39,912 bases of DNA from Erysipelotrichaceae bacterium (GTDB lineage: Bacteria; Bacillota_I; Bacilli_A; Erysipelotrichales; Erysipelotrichaceae): positions 1 to 39,912 of the forward strand of contig JAFRJA010000026.1 in assembly GCA_017432545.1 (NCBI GenBank). The letters are read 5' to 3'. Every line of letters starts with the position of its first letter. Within the stretch, counting starts at the first letter, position 1. Below the pieces are notes generated by a model. The model was given only the letters and a program-made list of their open reading frames with translations. It was not told the DNA's origin and ran no database searches. The position numbers were made by a program, and so were the translations under genes. This document shows positions 1 to 9,443 of this stretch, in pieces.

Positions 1-240
1 TCCAATTTAAAAGGGAATAGTGATAAAAAATAATATTATGTATATTTTTATTTTCCAATTTAAAAGGGAATAATGGCGAAAAATGAGTTTATAAAACGTA
101 AAGTTTCGAGATATCCGGAAAAGTAGACTTTTTGAGATACGGTGATAGAGGCGCTCCATTCCCTTTTAAATTGGAAAGTTATAAATTATTTTTTTGGCAC
201 TATTTCCATTTAAATTGGAATATTTCCTTTTAAATTGGAA
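1..240. repeat. Five-copy A/T-rich repeat, two copies in one orientation and three in the other
   Basis: The unit is TTCCAATTTAAAAGGGAAT. Direct copies lie at 1-18 (possibly cut by the window edge) and 53-71. Inverted copies lie at 158-176, 202-220 (degenerate) and 222-240. Spacing is irregular, so this is not a CRISPR array. The block sits just upstream of the promoter of the transfer operon. It could be a protein-binding array (regulator, partition or replication iteron) or part of a transfer origin; the sequence alone does not decide. I see no supported gene in 1-388. Confidence 0.75.
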
Positions 241-291
241 ACGCACAACAACAAAAACAAGGGTCACAGAATGTAGCCATACGGAAAACAG

Positions 292-320
292 CATATTGTA
301 AGTATATGGTGCCCTATAAT
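292..320 (+). promoter_or_regulatory. Promoter of the transfer operon with operator-like ATGGTGCC
   Basis: A perfect TATAAT lies at 315-320, about 70 bases before the first gene. The -35 region is weak (CATATT at 292-297 gives a 17-base spacer). The ATGGTGCC at 306-313 falls in the spacer and matches a palindromic motif found at other promoters of this element, which suggests repression by a shared regulator. Confidence 0.6.
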
Positions 321-388
321 ATGATAATGGAGGGAGAAATACCTCTGAAAACAATTGTGGATATATAACAAGAAAGGAGAGAAAATTA

Positions 389-634
389 ATGGCTAAAGTC
401 TTTGAATCCTTAGTGGATATTGCTATCACATGGGGAACCGGTATAGGAGCTCTGGCACTGATATTCTGCGGTTTTAAATATGCCACTGCATCTGACCAGC
501 AGAGCGCTGCTCAGGCTAAATCGTGGTTTATCAGAATACTGGCGGGAATGCTTGTTGTTTACGCTGCCAAAGCAATCATGATTGCTGTTGAAAGAATCGG
601 CGGCAAGATCCAATTGGATGATATTGATATCTAG
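389..634 (+). CDS. Small two-helix membrane protein, VirB2/TrbC pilin-like
   Basis: An 81-residue protein with two hydrophobic segments (about residues 13-30 and 48-67) separated by a short polar loop that includes KSWFIR. This is the size and topology of VirB2/TrbC pilins and of the small membrane proteins at the head of Gram-positive conjugation operons. AAGGAGAG lies just before the ATG. It is the first gene of the operon, and the next gene encodes a VirB6-like protein. There is no clear signal-peptidase site, so the pilin call rests on topology and position. A hairpin with a T tract follows at once, which would let this gene be expressed above the rest. Confidence 0.55.
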   Translation: MAKVFESLVDIAITWGTGIGALALIFCGFKYATASDQQSAAQAKSWFIRILAGMLVVYAAKAIMIAVERIGGKIQLDDIDI

Positions 635-663
635 TAAATAAAACAGAATAACTGATTGTTTAT

Positions 664-694
664 GCCCACCGTAAAAACCGGTGGGCTGTTTTTA
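664..694 (+). terminator. Intrinsic-terminator-like hairpin after the pilin-like gene
   Basis: GCCCACCG (664-671) pairs perfectly with CGGTGGGC (679-686) across a 7-base loop and is followed by TGTTTTT. It lies inside the operon, between the first and second genes, so it probably attenuates rather than ends transcription. Confidence 0.7.
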
Positions 695-712
695 AAAAAG
701 GAGGAGGATAAT

Positions 713-3160
713 ATGGGCACGATTGTAACACTTGCAATAATTGGTGCAGTAACCGCTCTGGCAGGATCGATAATGAGTTCTGTTGGAGATGCGGTCTCCA
801 AAATCGCTATGCTGGAAATGCTGTGGTATCTGATCGGTGTTCTTCCGGTCATGCTTTTTCAGGCGTGTATAACAATATTCGTCATGCTGCTTGACTCATC
901 GTTCCTGGTTAATTTTAATTTTTTTCCGGTTAAGACCGGTATAGCTACGATCCCGGGAATAGGTGCTCTGCTGGATCTGTGGAACTCTTATTCGACTGTA
1001 AGCAGCGGAAATATATCACAGGAAATCATAAATCATATGCAGCCGTTGACGGCAACGCTTGATGCAATAGCAGGCGGTTTATTTGCGGTATCGCTTCTTC
1101 TGGCTGTTTACAAAATGATATTTGCACCTATGACAGAAGACAAAACGATGCATCCTATGAAAATTGTCCTGAAGATCTTTGTTGTAGGTTTTCTTCTGTT
1201 TACGTGGAAACAGTTCATGGGCGTTTATTTCAGACTTTTCCAGGAAATTATAAATCAGCTTGGAAGCCGTGTTTTCAAGACCATAAGCGACACATCGAAT
1301 ATGAACCTGGAAAATACAAACTGGGCACCGTTCGTTCTGGTAAGAGAGGTTGTAAGCGTATTTAAAAGAGGAAAATTTGATGAAGGCGATACCATGTACA
1401 TCCTGCAGGCCATCCTGATAACCAGTCTGTCATTGTCCATGTTTCAATGTCTGCTTTCGTATCTTGAAAGATATATAACGTTTATTTTCTACACTTATAT
1501 AGGCGCTCCGTTTATTGCTTTAGCAGTAAATGATGAGACATCAGATACGTTCAAGGAGTGGCTAAAAGGTATCCTTCAGCAGACGCTAGGCATAACGGTC
1601 TCCATGTTTCTGATCTATATGGCGTGGAATTTCATGCTTGGAGAAGCATCTTCGGATGAAATGAAATATATGTTCACGATCATGGCAACGATTTGCTTTA
1701 ATCTGTCGAAAAATTCAGAAAAACTGTTCAATATGGTCGGTTTCAGAACAATGCCGACCGGTGATCTGGCAAGATCTTTCATGTCCGGTGTAGCCGGTCT
1801 CGCGGCTCAGGCGAGAATGGCTCAGCCGATCGCAAGAGCATTCGGAAACGCAGTCGGAGGTGGATTCAAAGCTGTAGGCAGTGCCATGGAAGTCGGAGGC
1901 AAGACAATGACGAAAATGGCTCTTGGAGAAGCTGGTCTTGGCCCTGTCGACCCTGAAGCAATGAAGTCGCTCAGTAATCTGAGTATGGCAGAAAAGGACA
2001 TCATGGCCATGGATGCCGATCATCAATCGGCATTGACGGAATTCAACGATGCCGAAAAATCACTCGGTCAGGCTGAAAACGGATTCAGGCAGACAGAAAA
2101 TGCCGATAACCTGTCAGCCAAGAAGGATTTCGACAATGAAAAACAGGCTCTTGACAGCGGATTTAATGAAAAAATGGGCGCTATCAACAGCGACTACGAC
2201 AAGCTTAACAGGATCAACAGCGACTACAGCAATGGAATGAACCAGCTGAAGGAACGTAAAGACGGAATGGATGAAGCCGAATACAAGAAGGAAACAGATA
2301 AACTCAGAACAGACAGGGATAATGCGCTCAGTGATCTGAAGGAAGAGCTCAAAGGCAAATACGGTGATGAAGTATCTGCAAATCCGAAAAGCATTCTGCA
2401 GAACGCTGAACAAAAAGCCAAAAGCGACTACGATAAAGGTCTTAAAGAGGCTTCAGGCAAATATGAAACAGCCAAAAACGCCAATGCTCAGACCAGACAG
2501 GATGCTGTCAGCAGCTATAAAAAACAGATTGGCTATGACGATAAGCTCAATAATGTCAGAGAATCAAAAGCCAATCTCGATAATGCCAAAGCCAATTATG
2601 AACAGATCAAACAAAATAATCCTGTCACATCTGCAGGCCTGTTAAAGAACAGTCAGCACGTCAAGACCGGAAACAGATTCCTTGATTCTGCCGTAAATGA
2701 CGGCATCGCCAAAAAGTACGGCCGCAGTGTTGAAGGCACCGACAAACCGGTTGAGATCGCTCATGATAAAGACGGCAACACCTATGCGCTCGCTGAAGTC
2801 AAGAGCACTAACGAACGCGGTATTACCGGCACTAAGACGGTATCGATCCCTATGGATGGTGCTCCGGAACTCAGAAGAGGAACCGCCCTGTACGACACTG
2901 ATGGAGTCCAGCTTGGTCTGGGATCCGGATATGCGGATGGAACCAATTCCTACTTCGATTATCACGAAACAAGACCGGGCAGAGAAGATGAACTGTCATC
3001 ATATCTTATGGATGACAGCAAAGAAGATCTCGATGATTATCTCGGCGGAAATGACCGAAACGACGCATCGGATGTCACGCGTATCGAAACAGAAGGAGAC
3101 CCTTACACTGAAGATATAGACGATGAAGAAGAATGGCTTGGTGATGACTATGAGTTATAA
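713..3160 (+). CDS. VirB6/TrbL-like polytopic T4SS membrane protein with long coiled-coil tail
   Basis: I chose the ATG at 713 because GGAGGAGG lies directly before it; an in-frame ATG at 656 has no such site and would overlap the terminator hairpin. This gives 815 residues. The N-terminal half holds several hydrophobic segments, typical of the VirB6/TrbL inner-membrane channel component. A Gly/Ala-rich stretch follows near residue 370. Residues about 430-620 are rich in Lys, Glu, Asp, Asn and Ala and look like an extended coiled coil. The C-terminus is acidic. The gene lies between the pilin-like gene and the cell-wall hydrolase gene, a common position for this component in Gram-positive systems. 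There is no enzymatic motif. Confidence 0.75.
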   Translation: MGTIVTLAIIGAVTALAGSIMSSVGDAVSKIAMLEMLWYLIGVLPVMLFQACITIFVMLLDSSFLVNFNFFPVKTGIATIPGIGALLDLWNSYSTVSSGNISQEIINHMQPLTATLDAIAGGLFAVSLLLAVYKMIFAPMTEDKTMHPMKIVLKIFVVGFLLFTWKQFMGVYFRLFQEIINQLGSRVFKTISDTSNMNLENTNWAPFVLVREVVSVFKRGKFDEGDTMYILQAILITSLSLSMFQCLLSYLERYITFIFYTYIGAPFIALAVNDETSDTFKEWLKGILQQTLGITVSMFLIYMAWNFMLGEASSDEMKYMFTIMATICFNLSKNSEKLFNMVGFRTMPTGDLARSFMSGVAGLAAQARMAQPIARAFGNAVGGGFKAVGSAMEVGGKTMTKMALGEAGLGPVDPEAMKSLSNLSMAEKDIMAMDADHQSALTEFNDAEKSLGQAENGFRQTENADNLSAKKDFDNEKQALDSGFNEKMGAINSDYDKLNRINSDYSNGMNQLKERKDGMDEAEYKKETDKLRTDRDNALSDLKEELKGKYGDEVSANPKSILQNAEQKAKSDYDKGLKEASGKYETAKNANAQTRQDAVSSYKKQIGYDDKLNNVRESKANLDNAKANYEQIKQNNPVTSAGLLKNSQHVKTGNRFLDSAVNDGIAKKYGRSVEGTDKPVEIAHDKDGNTYALAEVKSTNERGITGTKTVSIPMDGAPELRRGTALYDTDGVQLGLGSGYADGTNSYFDYHETRPGREDELSSYLMDDSKEDLDDYLGGNDRNDASDVTRIETEGDPYTEDIDDEEEWLGDDYEL

Positions 3161-4826
3161 TTCGCAGGATAACGACATTAATATCTTCGGCAAAAATCTG
3201 CATATCGCAAGTAAAGTCGCATCAGGGGGGTCGGCACTCGCAAGAGGCGCTGCCCCCCCTGCTGTTACGGGAGCCGGGAGTCTGATAATAGTTCTGGTCG
3301 TCCTTTTCATGCTTCTTGACTCGGGATTTACCACGGATATTCTCATAAATAAGGATATCGATCAGACATACAGCAATGTATTTAATGCTCTTAAGCATGA
3401 ATATGATACTGAGGTCAGAAAAGGCTATTCGCTGCTTATAAACGAGATCAATTCATCTTATGGAGCCTCATACGGATGTGAAATAAGAATAGATGATGAA
3501 AGCCAGGTCTTCATACCGGAAACCTATCACGACGACACTTTTTTCGGGCATGTCGAGAAAGGATACATCAGGTATTCCGATAACAAGTGCCATGTTGATC
3601 TGGAGATAGATGTAACCCCATCGCTGGATGATCTTTCTCAGATCGCAACACTGTATTATTCGTCCATCAACTCGGAACTCGGAAAAGCGGACTATGAGAT
3701 CCTTACGGGTCACGAAAGACAGATCTATGGAGATAGAGTAGAGGACGGAACAAGGTATGAATCGGTTGAAGCTGAAGACTTTTACAAAGAACTTAGAGAA
3801 ACAGACTACACGCTGAGCAGTTCAAAAGACCTTCATGAACTCGGATATCAGAAGATCAGAGTCAATGAATATCAGTACAAGATCGAAGTCAGCCCCGAAG
3901 TGACTTGCCCGGTCAGTGAAACCCAGATAACGTCCGCACAAACATCAGCCGAAATTGAAGGAAGCGAAACGGAAAAGTGTGTGCCATCTCCGGCTAAATA
4001 CGAGTATGAAGATCACGTTTTTATCGGCCGCTCAGAACCCGGGGAACCTTCGGGAAACGTTGTTGAGATCACTCATACAAAGACGATCGGAAGCGGAAGC
4101 GACTATAACATAAGGAACGTTGTTTACCTTGATGTCTACAGGATCAGAGCGGAAGAAATAGACAATCTTCTTCAGTACGAAACAGATAATTCAGATATAG
4201 AATACGGTGATGCCAGAACCAATTACGACGATAATCTCTCGTTCAGATTCATGAACATGATCACGACACTCAAACTTGAAGATGTCTACAACAGAGTAAT
4301 GTTCAGCAGTCCTTACGGTGATTACATTGACATGGTCCTGATCGACGGCTTCTATTATCCTGATATCCTGACAGAAGATATCGAACTGCTTCTGGAATAT
4401 CTGGGACTTTCAAGCTATGACGAAATGGTAAGTGAAATCCGTAGACTGCAGGAGCTCGGTCTGATTCAGAATAATAAAAGAGACATGTATCTTCAGTGCA
4501 CGGAGTTCGTCAGTTACATGACCTACAAGATATACGGAGAAAACAAATATCCGGGTGTCGACGGCATCAGAGGAGCGTCCGTTCTGCAATCCCAGGGATG
4601 GTCCGGAAGCCTGAACGATGTAGGTGCCGGAACAGTATTGAGCAGGCCTGCATACGATGGAACGACTCACGGCCATACAATGATAGTTATTGCCAGAAAC
4701 GGGGATAACATCACAATAGCAGATGCAAACAGAAATCACCGTGGAGGAATATCCGTATACACTGTTGATATCAATGATCTCAACAACAGTGTCAGCGGAA
4801 GACTGGAAGCGGCAACCATGCCATAA
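3150..4826 (+). CDS. Membrane-anchored CHAP-domain cell-wall hydrolase of the T4SS
   Basis: The ATG at 3150 overlaps the previous stop codon by 11 bases; in-frame ATGs at 3123 and 3144 are alternatives and no start has a clear ribosome site. The product is about 558 residues. One transmembrane segment near residues 40-60 (SLIIVLVVLFMLLDSGF) precedes a long extracellular region. The C-terminal ~110 residues look like a CHAP amidase/endopeptidase: CTEFVSY supplies the catalytic Cys (about C450), GHTMIV the His (about H509), and IADANRNH a following polar residue. The VirB1/TcpG-type role is local opening of peptidoglycan for the channel. The middle ~350 residues match nothing I recognise. A terminator-like hairpin follows the gene. 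Confidence 0.8.
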   Translation: MSYNSQDNDINIFGKNLHIASKVASGGSALARGAAPPAVTGAGSLIIVLVVLFMLLDSGFTTDILINKDIDQTYSNVFNALKHEYDTEVRKGYSLLINEINSSYGASYGCEIRIDDESQVFIPETYHDDTFFGHVEKGYIRYSDNKCHVDLEIDVTPSLDDLSQIATLYYSSINSELGKADYEILTGHERQIYGDRVEDGTRYESVEAEDFYKELRETDYTLSSSKDLHELGYQKIRVNEYQYKIEVSPEVTCPVSETQITSAQTSAEIEGSETEKCVPSPAKYEYEDHVFIGRSEPGEPSGNVVEITHTKTIGSGSDYNIRNVVYLDVYRIRAEEIDNLLQYETDNSDIEYGDARTNYDDNLSFRFMNMITTLKLEDVYNRVMFSSPYGDYIDMVLIDGFYYPDILTEDIELLLEYLGLSSYDEMVSEIRRLQELGLIQNNKRDMYLQCTEFVSYMTYKIYGENKYPGVDGIRGASVLQSQGWSGSLNDVGAGTVLSRPAYDGTTHGHTMIVIARNGDNITIADANRNHRGGISVYTVDINDLNNSVSGRLEAATMP

Positions 4827-4852
4827 AACGCATAACAAAAAAAGAACGACAG

Positions 4853-4876
4853 GCGTCCTGAAAATGGGACGCTTTT
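4853..4876 (+). terminator. Intrinsic-terminator-like hairpin
   Basis: GCGTCC (4853-4858) pairs with GGACGC (4867-4872), followed by TTTT. It lies between the hydrolase gene and the S1-like gene. No promoter is evident between it and the next start at 4910, so some readthrough is expected. Confidence 0.65.
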
Positions 4877-4909
4877 AAATTCTAAGAAAAACAAGAAAGG
4901 AGGCTAAAA

Positions 4910-6163
4910 ATGCCTAGAAAGAAAATTACAGAAGATGATTCTAAACCTATTATTAATAGAGTCAGCAAGAAAAAAACAGAAGATAAAGAAGATGTCAAGA
5001 CAGAAAAAAAAGAACCGGAGAAAGCAGAAAAAGCAACCAAAAAAGAATCTGTAGCTGAAGTAGTTGTGCCAGCCGATGCGGAAGAACCTAAAGCAGGCGA
5101 AAACAAAAAATCAGCCGCGAAGAAGAAAGCTAAAACAAAAACAGTAGCGGCCAACGAGCCGATTATTAAAAGATCACCAAAGAAAACGATCTCTCAGGAT
5201 GTTCCGGGAATCAAGTCGGATGAGATCAGACAGACGGAAGCAAAGGAGATCCCGTCTCTTGATACCAATGATGAAAAAGAGATCGCAACTCTTGAGGATC
5301 TGAAAGATTTCATGAACAGAAAACAGATCCTGTGGGGTGAAGTGTACGGTGTAGATGATGGCGTCGGCCCGCTTGCCGGGCATGTAATCATGTCGGTAAT
5401 GTACAACGGAATCAGAGTACAGATCCCGGATCAGGTATTCTTCGAAAGTAACTACAATCTCGGCAGCGATTATAATTCTCTGCCGGAATTTGCGCCCGAA
5501 GGGAAGCCGTGCAAATACAAGAGAAGAAAAGACAGAGGACAGTATTACAACGGCGCGAGAGTATGCTTTGTCATCAAAGCTGTATCCAGAGACATTATCG
5601 AAGAAGGCTATTTTGAGGGTGAATACGAACCGAATGTGTTCGCCTCCAGAACGGAAGCAATGGAACAGCTCAGAAATATCTACTTCGGTAAAAACAGCGA
5701 ATACAAGATCGAAGTCGATGCCATCACAACAGCAAATATAATGACGGTCAGACCTGACAGGGTCCGTGTCGAGTGTCTGGGTGTAGAGTCATCCATCGAT
5801 ACCTACAACCTGTCAGATGAACCGGTTGAAAACTGCGAAGACATTGTTCAGACCGGAGACAAGATCAAAGTAAGGATCAGAAAGATCTATTCAGACGATA
5901 ACTATATCGCTGTAACCGGCAGACTTAAGGACGTCAATAAGATGATCAATTCGATGATGATCGGGTCCTCGTATTTAGGCTATGTAGACAAGTTCAATCC
6001 AAAGGACAGCACCTACAAGATCACGCTTAAAAACGGTGTTCAGGCCTCTGTCAAACAGGAGCTTGTCAGAGGACGCGAGAAGCTTATCAAGGGCGACAGG
6101 GTGTCTGTCAGAGTGACCGAGATCAAACCTTCGTTTGTCATCGGGCTTGCTCTTAAATATTAA
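4910..6163 (+). CDS. Basic-tailed protein with S1-like OB-fold repeats
   Basis: 417 residues with AAGGAGG before the ATG. Residues 1-100 are extremely rich in Lys, Glu and Ala and probably disordered. The C-terminal ~120 residues contain two segments that read like S1-type OB folds: one around GDKIKVRIRKIYSDDNYIAV and a second around GSSYLGYVDKF with GDRVSVRVTEIKPSF. The middle region (about 125-280) also has the alternating pattern of beta-rich domains. This points to nucleic-acid binding, RNA or single-stranded DNA, in the cytoplasm. Lying between T4SS genes, it may act in substrate handling or in translation control of the operon. I know no named family for the whole protein. Confidence 0.6.
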   Translation: MPRKKITEDDSKPIINRVSKKKTEDKEDVKTEKKEPEKAEKATKKESVAEVVVPADAEEPKAGENKKSAAKKKAKTKTVAANEPIIKRSPKKTISQDVPGIKSDEIRQTEAKEIPSLDTNDEKEIATLEDLKDFMNRKQILWGEVYGVDDGVGPLAGHVIMSVMYNGIRVQIPDQVFFESNYNLGSDYNSLPEFAPEGKPCKYKRRKDRGQYYNGARVCFVIKAVSRDIIEEGYFEGEYEPNVFASRTEAMEQLRNIYFGKNSEYKIEVDAITTANIMTVRPDRVRVECLGVESSIDTYNLSDEPVENCEDIVQTGDKIKVRIRKIYSDDNYIAVTGRLKDVNKMINSMMIGSSYLGYVDKFNPKDSTYKITLKNGVQASVKQELVRGREKLIKGDRVSVRVTEIKPSFVIGLALKY

Positions 6164-6175
6164 GTATCAGTAAGT

Positions 6176-6197
6176 TCTGGGCACCTGGGTGCCCAGA
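6176..6197. repeat. Intergenic palindrome, copy 1 of the GGGCACC family
   Basis: TCTGGGCACC and GGTGCCCAGA form a perfect 10-base inverted repeat around TG, 28 bases before the VirB3-like start. Close relatives lie at 17005-17022 and 34959-34976, with a looser one at 37481-37497. The weak ACTTTCTTT behind this copy does not make a convincing terminator. Confidence 0.85.
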
Positions 6198-6224
6198 CTT
6201 TCTTTAAAAGAAAGGAGGAAATTT

Positions 6225-6842
6225 ATGGCACAGAACGAATCGAGAAATTTCTATCCCATTCCCGTCAATTATCAAAGCGGAATCACAATCATGGGTCATA
6301 ACTATAAGGGAAGAAATATTGCCGAAGCTTTAATTTTTACCGGCATATTTGTGCTCTTGTCTCTTTTTATTTCCTATTTTGTCATCAGATTCAACGCTCA
6401 GGTAACTACATACATAGCTTTTGCCGTGGTACTTATTTCGTTTCCACTTTTTACAAAAGGGATCAACGGAACCTGTGTTACAAAACAGATAGGATATGCG
6501 ATAAGCAGCTATTTTCGCCGCCGGATCTCGCTTTACAACAACAAAGTGAAAACAAAAGCTACACCGTATATAGAAGTAATTGCCGATTCGCAGAAGGCAC
6601 TCCCGAGAGACAAGATCAATGAACTGTTCAATAAGTACAAGAAGAAAATGAGCATAAGTGGCACGACCAGGATCGACGAATACAGTCTTGAGGAAGATGA
6701 ATACATCTTCATAGATGATGAAGACTACGAACAGGAAAAACCGGCAAAAGAAAAAAAGAAAGGTTCAATTTTAGCATTATTCAGAAAGAAGGAAAAGGTA
6801 AATGAGCAAGAAGAAAAAGAAAATACAGTCGACCCAGCATGA
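6225..6842 (+). CDS. VirB3/PrgI-like T4SS membrane protein
   Basis: The ATG at 6225 follows AAAGGAGGAA. The product has 205 residues: a short cytoplasmic start, two adjacent hydrophobic segments (about residues 29-48 and 55-72), then a soluble basic/acidic tail. PrgI/VirB3-family proteins have this two-helix hairpin and lie directly before the VirB4 ATPase gene, as here. The tail (about 95 residues beyond the usual core, ending in a Lys/Glu-rich run) is longer than in typical PrgI proteins. The last 41 bases overlap the VirB4 start, which implies translational coupling. Confidence 0.75.
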   Translation: MAQNESRNFYPIPVNYQSGITIMGHNYKGRNIAEALIFTGIFVLLSLFISYFVIRFNAQVTTYIAFAVVLISFPLFTKGINGTCVTKQIGYAISSYFRRRISLYNNKVKTKATPYIEVIADSQKALPRDKINELFNKYKKKMSISGTTRIDEYSLEEDEYIFIDDEDYEQEKPAKEKKKGSILALFRKKEKVNEQEEKENTVDPA

Positions 6843-9441
6843 TACTCCCGTAAGAGAGATAGTAAACGGGGTCATCATTACGAAAGACGAAAGATATGTG
6901 AAAATAATCGAGGTCATCCCGACACCTTTTTTCCTGAAGAAAATCAGCGATCAGAACAAAATATACAACCAGTTTATTGCCTTGCTTAAATCAGCTCCGA
7001 TGGATATACAATTCAAAACTGTGGCACTTCCTTCAAATATTTCCAGACAGCTGGACAAGATCGAAGAAAGCAAACAATTAGAAAAAAACGAAAAGTGTAT
7101 CAGGATCAATGAAGAATATGAACAAAGGCTCAGGGAGTCGCAGAAATACGGTGTGACCAGAAGATTCTTTGTAATAATTTCCTACGATAAGAAAGCCGGA
7201 CTGTTTGCCAAAAAGAAAATGAACTACAGTGAAGCGGTCAGACAGCTCAATCAGACGGCTGAACGCATCATCGGCAATCTGCTCAAAATGGGCAACAAGG
7301 TCGTCACGGAAGAAGAAAACCTGCATCAGGCGGAAATACTCTATACACTGCTGAACAGAAGAAAATCACAGTATGTTTCTTTTGATAAGAATCTTGAAGA
7401 TACAATGGAGAAGTATTTCACAGCTTACGGCAATACCAACATCTATATTCCTCCGACAGAATATATATCACCAAGGAACATCGTCTATACCGGCAACAGA
7501 ATCCTTGTTGACGGCATGTATTACGGCTATATGATCATTACGTCCGACGGCTATCCGAAAGACGCATGGCCGGGCTGGTTAAGCATGTTCATCAACTCGG
7601 AAATAGGCGTCGATGTCGATATATTCTTAAGACGCATGAACAAGGAATATATTCAGAGAAAACTCAGTCATAATGCTGCTATCTCAGAAAACGATGCTGT
7701 TGAATCGGGCAAAAATACCGTCGGATTCCTTAAGTCAAGAAGCAAGTACTATGCGAACTCATATCTTCTGGAAGGACTTGAATCCCAGGATTTCTACAAC
7801 GTTGCCGTGCTTATAACGGTGTGTGATGAGGATCCCCAGATGCTCAACAGAAAGATGGAGATGATCTATTCTACCGGCATTGAAAATTCAATGGAAGTCA
7901 TAGAACTCAAACAGCAGGCGGAGGATGCTTTTAGGTCTGCGCTTCCGTTAAACAGGCTGAACGATAAAATCTATGAGAAAACAATGAGAAACATGCTGTC
8001 CGAAGGAGCCGGGACTTTATATCCGTTCACATCGTTCCAGATCAATGATGAAAACGGCATCTATTTCGGTGACGACAAGCAGACCGGAGCATTGGCTCTG
8101 ATCGACATCTATGACCCGAAAAGATTTATGAATGCCAATGGATTCATCGCATCAACGACCGGCGGCGGTAAGACGTTCCTGCTGTGTCTGATAGCGGTAA
8201 GGCTGAGGATAATCAGAATTCCGATAACGATAATCCTGCCGGCAAAAGCCGATGAAGTCATACGTTTATGCAAAGCAATGGACGGATCATACGTTGATTT
8301 CGGTGAAGGTTCATCGGTTGTCATCAACATTATGGAGATCCACAAGAGAGATGAAAAGGCCAAAGAGATGTCTTATCTGATTGACGGAGGAATCAGGGAT
8401 TATTCCCTGCTCATGAAAAAGATAAGCACCATTAAAGCTTTTTTTGAAATATATCTGGGAAAGCTTGATATGGAAGAAAAAGCAGTGCTCGACTCAGCTT
8501 TAATAAAAACCTATGAGCGCTTCGGAATCACGGCGGACAATGAAAGTCTTTGGGCGGATGAAACTCACACCAGATACAAGGAAATGCCTGTTCTTGACGA
8601 TCTGAAAGAGACACTTTATGAGATGAAATCTCCGAAGATCCTGATCGACGCAATAAGAACATTCACCGAAGGAAGCGCATCGTTTTTCAACGGAAAGACC
8701 AACGTGGATATCGACAATGACTTTCTGGTATATGCGCTGGACGGCTGTTCAAAGGAACTTCTGCCGCTGGCAATCTATACCGTCATGGATTTCTGCTGGT
8801 CAAAGATAATGGAAGACAGAACAAAAAAAAAGATGCTGATGATCGATGAATGGTGGATCATGGCTCACAATCATGTGGCTGCGGAATACTCTCTGGAAAT
8901 CTCAAAACTTATCCGTGCTTACTCAGGAGCGTTCTGGGTTGCGACCCAGCAGATGACTGATATCATGGCTATCGAAGATGGTAAATACGGCAAGCCTGTC
9001 ATTAATAACTCAGCGATTAAGATCCTCAAACGGATGGAAGACGATGACCTTGAAGCCACTTCGCAACTGATCAAATTATCCGAAAGAGAAACGCAGGCCA
9101 TAAGCGACTTCGATATCACGGATGCGCTGTTTATTGCCGGCAACAACAGAATGTCTTTGAGAGTCACGGCAAGCAAGACCGAATATGAACTCATCACAAA
9201 CAGACGTGATGATCTGCAAAGGATTGCAGCCGAGAATAGAAAGAAAATTGAGGAAATCGAAGAACAGAACAGCGAAGAATATAATACCGATCTCAACGAT
9301 CTGCTGCTGACAAAAGATGATTACAGTGATGTCGGTCTGATCAGCACAAATGAATATATCAGCAACTGGAACAGCGATGAAGATGAAGAAGACGAGATAG
9401 ATCTTACACAGTTGCTTGAACCGACAAACAGGAGGAAATAA
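6802..9441 (+). CDS. virB4: VirB4-family T4SS ATPase
   Basis: 879 residues, the usual length for VirB4/TraE/ConE ATPases. Walker A is STTGGGKTFLL near residue 452 and Walker B is KMLMIDEWW near residue 678. The downstream AYSGAFWVATQQMTDI segment matches the conserved VirB4/TraG Gln-rich motif. The N-terminal half corresponds to the CagE/TrbE-VirB module that docks to the membrane channel. It powers assembly and substrate transfer at the cytoplasmic face. Both nucleotide-binding motifs are intact, in contrast to the coupling protein at 28869. The start lies inside the preceding gene and the stop is two bases before the next start codon. Confidence 0.95.
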   Translation: MSKKKKKIQSTQHDTPVREIVNGVIITKDERYVKIIEVIPTPFFLKKISDQNKIYNQFIALLKSAPMDIQFKTVALPSNISRQLDKIEESKQLEKNEKCIRINEEYEQRLRESQKYGVTRRFFVIISYDKKAGLFAKKKMNYSEAVRQLNQTAERIIGNLLKMGNKVVTEEENLHQAEILYTLLNRRKSQYVSFDKNLEDTMEKYFTAYGNTNIYIPPTEYISPRNIVYTGNRILVDGMYYGYMIITSDGYPKDAWPGWLSMFINSEIGVDVDIFLRRMNKEYIQRKLSHNAAISENDAVESGKNTVGFLKSRSKYYANSYLLEGLESQDFYNVAVLITVCDEDPQMLNRKMEMIYSTGIENSMEVIELKQQAEDAFRSALPLNRLNDKIYEKTMRNMLSEGAGTLYPFTSFQINDENGIYFGDDKQTGALALIDIYDPKRFMNANGFIASTTGGGKTFLLCLIAVRLRIIRIPITIILPAKADEVIRLCKAMDGSYVDFGEGSSVVINIMEIHKRDEKAKEMSYLIDGGIRDYSLLMKKISTIKAFFEIYLGKLDMEEKAVLDSALIKTYERFGITADNESLWADETHTRYKEMPVLDDLKETLYEMKSPKILIDAIRTFTEGSASFFNGKTNVDIDNDFLVYALDGCSKELLPLAIYTVMDFCWSKIMEDRTKKKMLMIDEWWIMAHNHVAAEYSLEISKLIRAYSGAFWVATQQMTDIMAIEDGKYGKPVINNSAIKILKRMEDDDLEATSQLIKLSERETQAISDFDITDALFIAGNNRMSLRVTASKTEYELITNRRDDLQRIAAENRKKIEEIEEQNSEEYNTDLNDLLLTKDDYSDVGLISTNEYISNWNSDEDEEDEIDLTQLLEPTNRRK

Positions 9442-9443
9442 AC

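Noticed and set aside
73..126. 17-codon ORF after the second A/T repeat
   Set aside because: Only the repeat itself could serve as ribosome site and there is no promoter; more likely chance.
1..240. CRISPR array
   Set aside because: The repeats occur in both orientations with unequal spacing (about 34, 86, 25 and 1 bases) and are A/T-rich; no spacer pattern.
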